In this document: positions 10,935 through 21,592 of the stretch, piece by piece
Layout: each line of letters begins with the position of its first letter
How positions within the stretch are numbered: the stretch's first letter is position 1
Assembly: GCA_037042915.1 (NCBI GenBank)
Contig: CM073200.1
Span: 558,001-622,000, forward strand
Origin: Auricularia sp. M13
Lineage: Eukaryota; Basidiomycota; Agaricomycetes; Auriculariales; Auriculariaceae
Reading direction: 5' to 3'
DNA: 64,000 nucleotides
Position numbers and translations under genes: made by a program
The notes under the pieces: model-generated
What the model saw: only the letters and a program-made list of their open reading frames with translations
Database searches by the model: none
What the model was told of the DNA's origin: nothing

Positions 10935-11140
10935 TGCATATCGAAGTGCTACATGGGCCTCTCCGCGGGGTTTGCGAGCGGCGGGCCGGACAGCGTCACA
11001 GAGTGCTCACGTCGCGCACGTAGACACCAATGATTTGCCCGGGTGGGGCGGGGGCTTGGAGGATTTCGACGGTGCCGCGGCCCCAACCGCTTGATCTTGC
11101 TCGCCGGCTACTATGGGAGCCCGGAGCAGCCGCCCTATAA
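10935..11140 (-). pseudogene. Captured, broken App1 gene fragment
   Basis: On the minus strand the fragment reads through GLWEPAGE-like sequence, then VEIL, and after a deletion PPGQIIGVYVRDVSTL. This matches the App1-like gene at 17046-19155 (PGQILGVYVRDVSTL and the preceding GVVEILDAF region). Roughly thirty residues, including GDTGEQD, are missing between VEIL and PGQI. It lacks any start, domain core or splice structure, so it is a dead fragment sitting just outside the PP2C palindrome. Confidence 0.75.
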
Positions 11141-11361
11141 TGTAAGCTCGGTGCGCGACAGCTCACCAAAGTGATATGAATAGCACGATAACGCTCCAGG
11201 CCTGACGCTTTGACAGGGGCGTGCAGGACGGCGCACAGGGCGTACACACGGGCCGCGACAAAACTAGTCGAAAATGAGGTAACCGTCATCCGTTTCGGTG
11301 TTTGATGGAACGCAAGGCTGCACGGCCGAACACGAACCGAGAGAAAAGCCAAGTGACAATA

Positions 11362-12048
11362 GGGCGTTTCACGAACCGTTTTTTGGGCCGTTTTTAGGCC
11401 GTTTTGATGGCATTTTTTGAGTCGTTTTTTGGTCGTTTTGGAGTCAAAAATGCCATCAAAAACGAGTTGGTTCGTGAAACCCCCCTCCAGAGAACTGTTT
11501 TTCGGTCATTTTTGATGTCTTTTCCCGCATTGCAGGACCGAGATTTGCCCCCGGACTGCAACTCCTTGGAGTACACAGGAGCATAGTGCAGCATTCCTGA
11601 ATGCCTGACCAGTGACCAAATGATTATATGAGCTTTCCAAGAAGCTTTGAGCAAGAAAAATGTCGGTCTAGTAAGGAAAATATATCTTAAGCCACCTCAA
11701 AGGTCACTGTCTCCTTTGAAAATCATTATGTTATTCGTTTGTGACCTGTGAAAACGTCCCTGTACAGGTGGTATAGACGGATAATGGGTGTTGGTCGCCG
11801 TAGAGCACGGGGGCTCGGAGCCTTTGCCGCCGGAGCACAAGGATCCGCGGGCGGCCCGAGGGCAAAAAACAAAAACGGTCAAAAAACGGAGACAGAAACG
11901 TGCTCGAGGCCGTTTCTGAAAAGCCGTTTTTTCGGCTGTTTCCGGTCGTTTTTTAGGAGTTCCGGGGTCCCATTTTTTGCAAAAACGGTTTTTTGAAATC
12001 CATCAAAATGGCCTAAAAACGGCCCAAAAAACGGTTCGTGAAACGCCC
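11362..12048. mobile_element. Non-coding element with ~50-bp terminal inverted repeats, TA flanks
   Basis: Ends are GGGCGTTTCACGAACCGTTT (left) and its near-perfect reverse complement (right), continuing as about 50 bases of inverted repeat. TA dinucleotides flank both ends (11360-11361 and 12049-12050). The 687-base interior has no transposase. The left 120 bases also fold on themselves: a second inverted copy of the CACGAACC sequence ends near 11485, giving a nested hairpin. The TA flanks suggest Tc1/mariner-type or similar mobilisation; the family is not recognised. Confidence 0.7.
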
Positions 12049-12286
12049 TAATAGTGGTAGTTCACAAGCAGAAAATGTTCTGGTATCAATTCAGGCTATC
12101 GCTGAGTGTACATACTCGACAGGAAGAAGAGATACATTGGTAACGGAACACTCGAGGCAGATTGGCGATACACGATACTGGATACATCGAACCTGCTCAT
12201 CCCGGAGATAGTGAGATGGACGGTACGAATGATAGTCCCCCGCGACTCACGGTGTGGGGAAGAACCCCCACTACTTGCCAGTACGC

Positions 12287-12442
12287 TCAGTTCTTGGGCT
12301 TCTGCGTCGGAGCCTGAGGAACATGCTTGACAGAGCGCGGGCAACTGGGTTGGTTGCAGTCCACTTGAGTCGGCGTCGCACGTTCGCCGTTGGAAATGTT
12401 GGTGCAGTAGTTGAATGGCACAGTGTCGTTGAGGACGAGCAT
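12287..12442 (-). CDS. Possible 51-residue protein
   Basis: A short single-exon frame begins at the ATG at 12442 and ends at the TGA at 12287. It contains NGERATPTQ, VDCNQPSCPRS and a Lys/Pro-rich tail. No signal peptide is visible. The only support is a good TATA box (TATAAAA on the minus strand, 12565-12571) about 125 bases upstream and codon choice that looks unforced. It may also be the last exon of something else or chance. No family is recognised. Confidence 0.25.
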   Translation of the reverse strand: MLVLNDTVPFNYCTNISNGERATPTQVDCNQPSCPRSVKHVPQAPTQKPKN

Positions 12443-12724
12443 GCTGAGCAGGTAAGTGAGCGATAGGACGGACGATGAGTGACGAGACGGTGTACCTGAG
12501 TACAGTAGAAGAGGCGCGCTGGATAGTGGACTCTGGAATGAAAGCTCATCGCGGCATGCACGTCTTTTATACCTTTTCTAGCCACGAGACGGAATCTTTG
12601 CGCATAACCTGCACAGACATTTGGACCTTACGGTTCAATGAGGGTGCCGGGCGCTCCCGGGCACGGTTATCCCAACTCAGCAGTGCGATGCGTGGGTAAC
12701 AACTCCCCAAGGGCCTCTTGGTGT

Positions 12725-13255
12725 TTCAAGGGTGCTCCTGTACCGAATCACTTTCTCTGCATATCCCGCCCGGCGTGCGCGCGCGGACGAAAGCGGCGAC
12801 TTCACATCTCAGAGGAAGCTGAGAAGCCAGTCGGTTTGATGCATGTGCTGCTGAGAAGCCAGTCTCACAATTCTCCGGGACCGATGGCGTTGGGAAGCCG
12901 TCTCGCAATTCTCCGATGGCAATGGTGATGTAACTATTCATGGTGTCCTTCACACGCATTAGCGAGCCCAAGGCTTCGAGCAGTCTTGCGTGAAAGCTGG
13001 AAGCTGGCCATCGTTCCCTCAGGTGGCACCGCCAAGAGCCAACGAGGATCACAATACCGTAGCAGAAAACACGTCTGGGTATCGCAATTCGGATCATTGT
13101 TCAGCTGCGCACAATGCTGCACCTGAAGCTCCAGACCGGTGCTCACGTTCTGTGCTGATTAGCCGGAATTCAGAGGAGCGGAGGCGCTCAGAGCTGAGTT
13201 GGAAATCATCGAACCGGTTGACTCAGTTGTTGCTGGCGCTCCGTTTTTCCCCAGA
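12725..13255. repeat. Diverged third copy of the PP2C upstream block
   Basis: The stretch around 12730-12810 matches the palindrome loop (GGGTGCT...ACCGA/ACAGAGTCA...TTCCGCCCG...GCGCGCGGACGAAA), and 13160-13225 matches the outer arm (CGGAATTC, GAGGAGCGGAG, GCTCAGAGCTGAGTTGGAAATC). It lies directly before PP2C copy B in the orientation expected for its promoter, so it is probably that gene's original upstream region. Confidence 0.65.
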
Positions 13256-13271
13256 AACACAATCTCCAGAC

Positions 13272-14938
13272 ATGGAGAGCAACACGTCGCACAAGGCCAG
13301 CTTCCTGGTGCCTGTGTATTGGCTTGCAGCTCTGATCATTGCCTCGTGAACAGATTGAAGTTGATATCGACCGTGTTCGATATGAACATGATCCCGCTTT
13401 CCCATTTCCTACCCGTGTCGACGAGAATGGTGTTCGCTGGTTCTTGCAGTCTTCCTTCCCGTACCCCCTAAGCAATGATCCCGATGTTGACATCAAGCCT
13501 CGCTTTCGTCTTCTTCCGCGTTCTAAGCTCGACGATATTCTTGCCGCCAAATCCTCATCGGAAACGATGACGAGCCACAACGTCGATTTCAGCTCCTTCA
13601 CATTGCAAGCTATCAAGGATAAGAACGAAGATCGCGTCTTTATTCATACCTTCGACTGTGGCACGCTATTCGGCGTCTTTGATGGTGCGTGCTCAAATGC
13701 CATCGCTATCGTGCCTCAACATAACGTGATCTACAGGCCACAACGGCGAACATCTCTCCACGAAGGCAGTCAAAGAACTTCCTCATCTTCTGGCCGAATC
13801 GCTCAGGAACGCTCTGGATCGTACATCTGGCGTGTCACTCCAAGAGACGACACGAGCAGTCGAAGAGGCTTTCACGGCAGCCATGCTTGAATTCGATTCC
13901 TCACTGTTCAAAGGTCTCGATGACACCGTCAAGGAATTCTTGGAGGAATATGCTGGTCTAAAGTGGGGTCGGGAGCATATCAGCTACGCGATGTGGGTCG
14001 AGATGCATCAGGGTGCGAATCGCCCCGCGTTTGCTGTCGAGGGCTCTACCGCGCTGTTTGGCTTCATTCCTGCCAGCTCAGATCATGTCTGGGTCGCGTG
14101 CGCCGGCGACAGCGAAGCTCGTACGTGCTGCAATCCTCCTATATTCTACCCATCGCATATAGCGCGCCGACGTAGATCTTGGCCACTTTGATGGCAACTC
14201 TTGGGTCCACACTCCCCTTAGTGAGCTGTGCGTGCATAATCGTGGGTACACAGTCCCGTGTTGACATATCTCAGCCATTGCACTGAAAATCCCGTGGAGG
14301 CCGAGAGAGTGCGATCTGAGCATCCGAATGAGGATGTTATCGTCAACAATAGAGTCATCGGCATTTTGCCAGTCACGAGGGGTGCGCATCAATTCCCACC
14401 TCTCATTACTCCTGCTGTCTAATACATCTGCCTTGCAGCGTTGGGCGATTTTTTGCTCAAGGCTCCGATGGATGATGTTATCCAGTATTATCAACACGCG
14501 CGACCGTACATAGCCCTCCAGGACTGGTTCGATAACAGCGCGCCGAAATACAAGACTCCGCCATACCTTTCCGCAAAACCGACCTTCCGGCATGCTGCAT
14601 TGAACCGTGGGGACGTCATTATATTCGCGACTGATGGCCTTCGCGACGTTAAAGCCCTCCACAGCCCGCTCACGGACACAGAACAGCAAGAAATGTGGTT
14701 TTCCCTCGCCGGTGCCGCTGCCTCGGGCGCTGGAAACAGTGCTGACCTTGCGCACTGGGAAGCGAAGCTCGGACACCGATTCCTTGACCGCAACGCAGTC
14801 AAAAACGCTGCCGCCTACACAGTTCTGAACATTCTATTTGGACAGGACGAGCTTAAGCTTACCAGGGAGATGACGATTGATGTTCCCGTGGTCAAGAGGT
14901 GGCAGGACGATATCACCTTACTCGTTGCTGCTGTGTAA
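13272..14938 (+). CDS. PP2C-family protein phosphatase, copy B
   Basis: Six exons, 13272..13307, 13354..13684, 13737..14120, 14176..14227, 14275..14381 and 14439..14938, give 469 residues. Intron positions match copy A exactly; exons 2, 4 and 5 are the same length (331, 52 and 107 bases). PP2C motifs are kept: GVFDG followed by HNG, VEGSTALFGF, CAGDSEA, TDGLRDV (aspartate kept, serine changed to threonine) and the final DDIT. Exon 1 is the uncertain part. Copy A's start codon is lost here, so translation must begin at the next ATG, seven codons later in the alignment. Copy A's GC donor is also mutated, so I used the downstream GTGCCT donor, which keeps frame. The catalytic domain is intact and there is no sign of decay. 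Its role is presumably the same class of Ser/Thr dephosphorylation as copy A. Confidence 0.8.
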
Positions 14939-15103
14939 CTTCCCTATCATGCAGTTGTTCTTGTAACTGGCCGAAACCGGATCGTACTCGTCGAATGTAC
15001 ATTCGGAAGGCTCTGTGCGTTCAGCAACAGTATACAGAAAACAGGGGATGATACCTATATAGCAACACGCATCAACGTCCACCGAGTCTAGAGTAACTGA
15101 CTA

Positions 15104-16609
15104 CTAGATACGGAGAGCTTCGTCCATGAGCAGTTCCCAACACCACGGCTCAACAGGGTCCTGTTGCGGCCGGCAGGCTGACACGATCTCAAGCAAGGGA
15201 CAGAGCGATTGAAGGCTCTGCGAATCGTCCTGATGATCCAGAACGAGATTGAGTCCGCAGAGGACGAGCGTGCGTAACCTCTTCGGGTAAAACAGAACCC
15301 GAATCATTTCTACAATGGCCGACTCCAAGATATCAGGCATTCCGGCGCTGGGTGGGGCGACAAGAGACAACGAAGACGGGGTGTGAAAAAATCCCGGCGC
15401 CTTAAAGGTTTTGCGGCGCAGCATGGCAGCCTGCCATGGCTGAGAGCGCCAGGCGTCGATGTCAAGATATAGAGTCAAGTCGTGCAGCTCTGGCATCGCC
15501 ATTTCCGCGAATAGCCACCAAAACGTCTCGAGGGTCGAAAGGCTGCGCAGGTCCTCAAGGTGGTCGTGGAGTTCTTCGATCGTCCTTGCGGCATCCTCCT
15601 CTGAGAGGTCCACGGCCACATCGACGCCGTTCATGTTGATAGCTACAGCGCCAGCCATCTCGGACGCCGTCATGCCAAGGAACAGGGGCCGAGTACCCCA
15701 GTGTCGCGGACGAGAGTAAAAAGCCAAGGACATGATCTTATCAGTGGACTTGATAAGAGTGATTATGGCAGTGGCGGCGTAATCGTCCATGGTGGAGCTG
15801 AGACAGACGGAAATAGCATTGGGGAAGGAGTCGATGACATGGTCAACGTCTTGGAGATGAGGCAAGCGCAAGGTCAGGGCTTGGGGGCAGATGCAGTTCG
15901 GCATAGGGAACACATCGCATCGCTGACCGACCCACGTCAAGCAACGCAACAGAGGAAATTGTCGGGTGATGGCGATAATGTCCTGATTTTCAAGAGAGGA
16001 CGAATCGTAGAATAGCTGGGTGACCGTTTTGAGTGCTTCGCATTCACCGTCGTCAGGGAGTAGCATTCCGTAAAAGGAGACGTGGTTCAAGCGAGGTGCT
16101 TCGAGCTGGAACAAGTCCACTGGTATGTCATACATATTGCCGGCCGAGTGGATCCTAAAACACTTCAACATTGGAGCAGGGGCATGAATGATGCGCTCAA
16201 ACTCGGTCCCGCGCAGGTCGGGTAGTACCAAAGATAGCGATTCGACGCGATGCATCTCCTCCATTATGGTCGTTGCAATGCGGCTTGCAGTATCGTTCTG
16301 CATGTGAATCACGGCGACAGGTGTGCATTCTAGCTCGATTGTAAGAGGGCGCCCGTTGCTTCTGGAGAGCAACGTAGTCATGGATGACATGGTTGAGCCG
16401 GTATCACGGTCAAGTAAAAGACACAGGCGGGTCCAGAGGCCTGGAAACCCGATGAGTGTCGCCCTCCAGCTGCGACAGACAAGCGCAGCCCTAGCGATAT
16501 CTCGGGGCGACAGCAGCGAAGCGATGTAAGCGAATAGCTCCGTGGGTAGCTGGTTTAATCTGCGTCGCTCGTTGGCTCGCTCTGCCAGGTCGCGCAAAGC
16601 ACGGTTCAT
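15104..16609 (-). CDS. F-box-like protein
   Basis: A single exon of 501 residues. The F-box is at about residues 18-58: LPTELFAYIASLLSPRDIARAA followed by VCRSW and LW, the usual L-P-x-E...V-C-x-x-W pattern that binds Skp1 in SCF ubiquitin ligases. The remainder has leucine-rich, irregular repeats with no WD40 or clear LRR consensus, as in the large, fast-evolving F-box families of Agaricomycetes. The target is unknown. The gene is convergent with PP2C copy B, with about 165 bases between stop codons. Confidence 0.75.
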   Translation of the reverse strand: MNRALRDLAERANERRRLNQLPTELFAYIASLLSPRDIARAALVCRSWRATLIGFPGLWTRLCLLLDRDTGSTMSSMTTLLSRSNGRPLTIELECTPVAVIHMQNDTASRIATTIMEEMHRVESLSLVLPDLRGTEFERIIHAPAPMLKCFRIHSAGNMYDIPVDLFQLEAPRLNHVSFYGMLLPDDGECEALKTVTQLFYDSSSLENQDIIAITRQFPLLRCLTWVGQRCDVFPMPNCICPQALTLRLPHLQDVDHVIDSFPNAISVCLSSTMDDYAATAIITLIKSTDKIMSLAFYSRPRHWGTRPLFLGMTASEMAGAVAINMNGVDVAVDLSEEDAARTIEELHDHLEDLRSLSTLETFWWLFAEMAMPELHDLTLYLDIDAWRSQPWQAAMLRRKTFKAPGFFHTPSSLSLVAPPSAGMPDILESAIVEMIRVLFYPKRLRTLVLCGLNLVLDHQDDSQSLQSLCPLLEIVSACRPQQDPVEPWCWELLMDEALRI

Positions 16610-17045
16610 AGTGAGCTGTATCCGGTCGCAGGCTGTGGTGTAATGGCCTTCCCTGGATTGATGTCAGAATTGTGATTTCGGACCAAGGCCAGCGAAGAAC
16701 GCACTCTAGAGCATTTGAAGATATCCCAAGAGCGAGCACGCTTGATATCACAGCATCCTCGAGTTGACTAGTTTCAAGTTGTTCGAAGCTGCTGAGAGGC
16801 ATGATACCCGGGCTGACCAGCAGCAAGTCAGGGAGAACGGAGAAGTAAGAGTCCAAGAACAGGTAGTTGCCGACGAATCTCGCGCCGCACTTCAAACGTG
16901 TGCGTTTCTCTGTGCTTGTCTCCCGGCTTGCTATTCCGTTCTCTATCGTACCTACATAAGTGCCTGGGCATGATACAGATTAAGCTCGCATATCTAGTAC
17001 ATTTTCAATCTACGAACGCGTCCGTCCACATACTGTACAGTACAC
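16610..17045. other. Intergenic, nothing seen
   Basis: About 435 bases between the F-box start codon and the App1 copy 2 stop codon. It should hold the F-box promoter; no clear TATA box or repeat was recognised. Confidence 0.4.
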
Positions 17046-19155
17046 TCAGAGAGCACCCTCCTTCTCAAGCCGGTCCAGGATCTCGCTAACTTCCCTGCAT
17101 TCGCTCGGCTCTCTGAAAACGCGCACGGGAATATGCTTGGGCACAATTTCGCGCGCACGGTCGACACGAGCCTGAAGCTCCACGCGTCTCTTCTCGAGCG
17201 GAGTCATGTATTCAGTCGGATTCCCACCAGGGAGCGTGGGCGACGGCGGCCGCGAGCCCGGCGCGGACGCCAGCCCGGGCTGAATCTGCGGCGGATCCGT
17301 CAGCGCTTTGCGCGGCGGCCTCCCCGCGGCCATCGACATGCCAGGCGACGGCGCGGGCTGCGTCCTGACGTCGCCCGTGCTGTTGAACGTGTGCATCTCG
17401 ACGCGCTGCGCTGGCCGCGGCGCGGGGTCCGCGAGCGGCGGGCCCGGCAGCGTGCTCACGTCGCGCACGTAGACACCGAGGATCTGGCCGGGCCGCTCGC
17501 GCGCGAGCGCCGCGTACAGCTCGAGGTCCTGCTCGCCCGTGTCGCCGATGAGGAAGAAGCGCGCATCGGGGAACGCGTCGAGGATCTCGACGACGCCCTG
17601 CCGCTTGCGCTCGCCCGCCGGCTCCCACAGCCCGTGGAACAGCGAGCGGCCGCCGTAGAACTTGAGTTTGAGCGAGCCGGGCGGCAGGCCCGCGACGTTG
17701 AAGAAGTCCAGGAGGACCGCGAGCAGCTCGAACGGCGAGTTGGACTGCGATGAGTTAGCTGGGAAAGTGGTGAAAGGATGGAGACGCACGACGTAGTGGA
17801 AGCGCACGCCGCGCGCATAGAGCGAGCTGTACCAGCTGCTCATGCTTGGCACGACGACCTGGTCAAGCGGGCGCACAAACACGTTGCGGAACGCCGCGCG
17901 CGCGCCACGCAAGATCTCGCTCATCTTGACCGTGTCGTCCACGTCCGAGATGACGCGCACGCGCGCATGCGTGAGCGGCACGACGAGCTCTGCTTCGACT
18001 TGTGTGGCGGGTACGGGCGGCAGCGGCTTCTCGCCTGGGATCTGGCGGGGTGGAGGCGGGAGCAGCTGTGCATGGAGCCGGACGGCGTGCGCCGCGTCGC
18101 GCTCGCCGAACGCAAGGTGGACACCGCGCGGGTGCGTGCAGAGGCGCTCGAAAGGCACGCTGAAGCGCACGGCGAATGCACCCTGCGGACTTGTCACGGT
18201 GTCCTGTGTCATCAGCGGCTCTTCGTCTTCACCTTCCAACGGCGGATGCACGAAAAGTCGTAAACGGACAAGCCTATTCGCTACGGGTGACGCCCAGAAA
18301 GGACGCAGGCGCGCATTAAGGTTCGCATGCAAAAGAGCAATGTCGTCGCTGTTGAATGAAGGGAGAAGATTGCTGATTGTAGATTCTCCGGACGGACTGG
18401 GCGGTTCGGGTGACGAGGAGCGCGACGAAGGCGCCGTCCGAACGCTGCGGTAATCGCGGTCGTCGAAGAGCTCTTCAGGCTCTTCGGTCATGGCTGCTAA
18501 CGGAAGCGTCGTGTCGTCGATGTGTTTCGAGCCAGGTGGGAGCTGGCTCAAGTCAAGCATTTGCAATTCTGCTGTGCTGCTTTGACTTGGTCTCAGTGTA
18601 GGCGACGCAGGCGCGCTGGAAGACATGGTTGGAAGCTTGGGCAGTGCGGCAAAGCCTGGGATATTATTTGTAAGACCGATCGGTAGGGCGAAGATGAAGA
18701 TTCTAATACCTCTTGCTATTCGCATAAACGCGCGCTGACTTCTCGAGGCCAGCTCTGGCGGTCGCAGGCTGGTAGCGTATCCACTGACACTGACTTGCAG
18801 CGTAAACTCGTCCACTTCGCAAATTCATTAGATCTTAAGCGAGAGCTGACATCAATTACTGACCTGAGTCTTGGGCCGAGCTACGGTGCGCGTACTGCCT
18901 CGACGCCCAGCCGGGAAATAGCAGCACCTGCTCGACGCCAGGCTGGCCGCCCATGTCATCCATACTGCGCCTAGATAGCTTCTGCTTGGCCCATTGTTCC
19001 CAGGTCTGTCTTGGTGACTGGCCGTCGGGGTTGGCGAGCTGTGGGCGCGACGAGGGGGCACCATTGATGTAAGCGCGCATGCGCGATGACGCGCCCGAGG
19101 CCAGGCTTCTCCACGACGACGAGGCTGGCATAGTATCTGGTGGTCGCTGGCTCAT
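17046..19155 (-). CDS. App1-like phosphatidate phosphatase domain protein (DUF2183), copy 2
   Basis: Four exons, complement of 17046..17744, 17790..18655, 18710..18814 and 18864..19155, give 653 residues. It has the same intron positions as copy 1 (introns 49, 54 and 45 bases). The DVDDT motif is at about residue 370, and GDTGEQD and PGQILGVYVRDVS follow. Relative to copy 1 it has a longer N-terminus, a Ser/Pro-rich linker before the domain and an added Pro/Gly-rich stretch (about 90 residues) after it, ending in a charged helix LEKRRVELQARVDRAREIV. App1 proteins act on phosphatidate at endocytic membranes; the proline-rich insert could bind SH3 proteins as in yeast App1, which is inference. 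The 45-base last intron is stop-free and a multiple of three, so its retention would still give a full-length protein. Confidence 0.85.
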
Positions 19156-19594
19156 ACTTCAGTCACTGTGGCTGGAGTTGTGTAATGGGGGCTGCAAGCG
19201 CCATATTCCGGTGCGCAAGCGCCGAGGAATTAGGATAACTGTGGTGACATTTGCTTCCGGTTCAGTTAAGATCGAGTTAATGAAATCTTCTCACGCCTGA
19301 GAACTGAGATGGCATTCACATCAGTACTTTATGCGTAGCAGGAAGATACTGTAATCTCAAAACTTCAAATCGACCATGACCTGAACCTTCGATATGTCAA
19401 TACCCACTGACACCAGCACCTACTTACTTAACGAAAATCTCATTGCACGACGACTAGCGCACATGCCGCTGTCTTGTCGACCGTTCGGCAAGCTGCCTTT
19501 GCCTTTGCTGCTCCCTGAGTTCGTCATTCTCGCATTGCAAGCAAGTGTGTGAATTAACGATCCCCGAAGCCGCAGAGCACGCTGTGGTTTGAGT
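19156..19594. other. Intergenic, nothing seen
   Basis: About 440 bases between the App1 copy 2 start codon and the stop codon of the peptidase-like gene. No open frame of note. Confidence 0.4.
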
Positions 19595-21274
19595 TCAGTA
19601 GCTTTTGCGGTCAAATTCGGCGTGTGGATACTGCTTCTTCAGCTGCTCGACGGCCCACCAGGCCGGAGTCGCATACGTCATGAGAACGCCTTCCTTGACT
19701 ACTAGACCAGCGTGTAGAATGCCGACCATCCTTCCCTGGCCGTCGAAGACAAGCGAGCCGGAGTCTCCCTTGGCGGCGAAGTTCTCAGACAGGTCGTGGT
19801 TATAAAAGGCAAGCTCGATGGACTCAGCGCCGGAGTAGTCGCAGGTGTAGGCTTCAAGGCCGGCGTAGCGACCGAAGGTGAGGTCAGTGGTGCTGCCGTC
19901 TTTCATGACGACGATACCGGGTTTGCCATCGCTGTCCGATGTATCGGGGTGAGCGAGGAGCTCGGGAGCGACGCAGCCCTGGATCCGGAGCTGACGGTTA
20001 GTAGGGTACTTGAAGGGAGGCGTGTTCATTTGTGCAAACTCGGCCTCAACTTGGAGGGGTGTGAACTTGGAACCTGTGTGCAGGTTTTGTCTCATTAGGG
20101 AAATACGACGAGTTGTCTCATTAGGGAAATACGACGAGGGAGAAGGGCAGTACGCACCTAGGTCAACAACATTGCCCTTAAACTGCGCCTTGAATCTCTC
20201 TGTCTCGACCTCGAACGTGCCAATGTCGTTTGAATAGCCCGAAGTCGATTTGGCCGGAACCCAGTCCACACGACCGATACGGCGAGAGGCGCAGTCGGCC
20301 CACTGGTCGTTGACTTCCTTGTCGAAGGCTTCGAGGACGGTGATGTCGTTCAACGTCTTAGGCAACGACGTCTGCGTTACGTCCAGACCCTGTTTCGCCT
20401 CTTCCGCCTCTTCCGCGTCCTCGCTCTGCAGCTCGGTCTTCCAATTCTCGATGTCTCGTACCAGCCTGTCGGCGTCAGCCTTGCGGCCGGCGATGGTAGA
20501 CTTGATCTCGCCGACGCCGCGCTGAAAGCGACCGACGCCGGCAATTCGGACGTGCTGAGCAGGTTCGCCGGCGCCCTGGAACACGTACGGGACCGTAATA
20601 TCCTCTCGGAGGACATGACCGCTGGAAACGCCGAGGACTCTACTGCTCCTATCCTGGGTCTCGTGGAAGAAAAAGGCCACGCTCCCCTCGCACTCCGCGG
20701 AGTTATGACGTTCCGTCGCGATGGGCATACCGAGTCCGGCAGTCAAAAACCGACGGACGTGATACGTCGGGTTTGGGTGGGCGGTGACGCGCAGAAGGGG
20801 CGGGGGACCAGACAGCTTCTCAACGGCTCCCTCGAACCACTCTACGACGGCGCCGTGCACACCGTTGACCTCGAGCAGAGCGAGAATACGCGGGGACGCT
20901 TCATGTGCATCGGCGGCGGTCGTGGTGCCGGGGTGCACGGCGATCCAAACAACCACGGGACCAAGACTGATATGTCCGTCCTCGCCCTTGCTGGAGAAGC
21001 GAGCCGCGTGGACTGCAGCGTACCGAAGCTTTTGCGCCTTGAGATTGTCCCGGATCTGAGGCGCGACTGTGCGCCAAACGGGGTTGAGGGACGTCTCGAA
21101 TACACCTTGGGCAGTCTTGACGGGTATGCACTGGAATTGGCCAACAGGACGAGGGAACGGGGTCTCGCGCCAGTTCGAGCGGTAAAGGAGCACGGGAGGG
21201 TTGACCGAGACACCGTGATAATACGCGGTCTTTTCCCAGTCCGAAACAAAGGGAAGCGCACGCGGAGAGGACAT
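19595..21274 (-). CDS. Trypsin-fold serine peptidase-like protein, copy 1
   Basis: Two exons, complement of 19595..20073 and 20158..21274, give 531 residues. A PA-clan triad can be proposed: histidine 220 in GVSSGHVL, aspartate 350 in NDIGTFE and serine 477 in AAKGDSGSL (the G-D-S-G signature). Between the histidine and aspartate lies a charged, probably coiled-coil insert (about residues 255-325, rich in E, A and K), unusual for trypsin-like proteases. There is no signal peptide, so it is likely intracellular. This architecture recurs in uncharacterised Agaricomycete proteins; a proteolytic activity is inferred from the triad only. The 84-base intron is stop-free and a multiple of three, so splicing is assigned from donor/acceptor quality and from the paralogue at 32732-34369. 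Confidence 0.75.
   Translation of the reverse strand: MSSPRALPFVSDWEKTAYYHGVSVNPPVLLYRSNWRETPFPRPVGQFQCIPVKTAQGVFETSLNPVWRTVAPQIRDNLKAQKLRYAAVHAARFSSKGEDGHISLGPVVVWIAVHPGTTTAADAHEASPRILALLEVNGVHGAVVEWFEGAVEKLSGPPPLLRVTAHPNPTYHVRRFLTAGLGMPIATERHNSAECEGSVAFFFHETQDRSSRVLGVSSGHVLREDITVPYVFQGAGEPAQHVRIAGVGRFQRGVGEIKSTIAGRKADADRLVRDIENWKTELQSEDAEEAEEAKQGLDVTQTSLPKTLNDITVLEAFDKEVNDQWADCASRRIGRVDWVPAKSTSGYSNDIGTFEVETERFKAQFKGNVVDLGAYCPSPSSYFPNETTRRISLMRQNLHTGSKFTPLQVEAEFAQMNTPPFKYPTNRQLRIQGCVAPELLAHPDTSDSDGKPGIVVMKDGSTTDLTFGRYAGLEAYTCDYSGAESIELAFYNHDLSENFAAKGDSGSLVFDGQGRMVGILHAGLVVKEGVLMTYATPAWWAVEQLKKQYPHAEFDRKSY
20087..20138. repeat. Perfect 2 x 26-bp tandem duplication inside an intron
   Basis: Two identical 26-base units (20087-20112 and 20113-20138) lie within the intron of the peptidase-like gene. 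Each unit contains a CTAAT branch-point-like sequence on the coding strand, so the intron has a duplicated branch site and is longer than in the paralogue (84 against 48 bases). Confidence 0.8.
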
Positions 21275-21592
21275 GCTGGGGTTGCCGAAGCGTCGCTAAT
21301 GGTCGGTGAGCAGAAATCCCTGGCTTGCTTGTGGAACGGGAAAAAAGGCGACGTGGTCGACCCTAGCTCGGCTCGGCTGGAACTTGCAGACCCGTTAGTG
21401 GCCTCCTAAAGCCGTGCTCCAAAACTTAGTCAAATCATGGCCGATCGTCGGCGACGGCGCTGCAATGCCTGCACGCAGCACGAGGACAATGCGTGGGACC
21501 TATTGACCACAGCGTAGATACGAATGCCTAGATTGTTGAAACCAGGCGCGGTACAGGACTGTACGTACAGCAAATATATTTGGTACTTCTTT

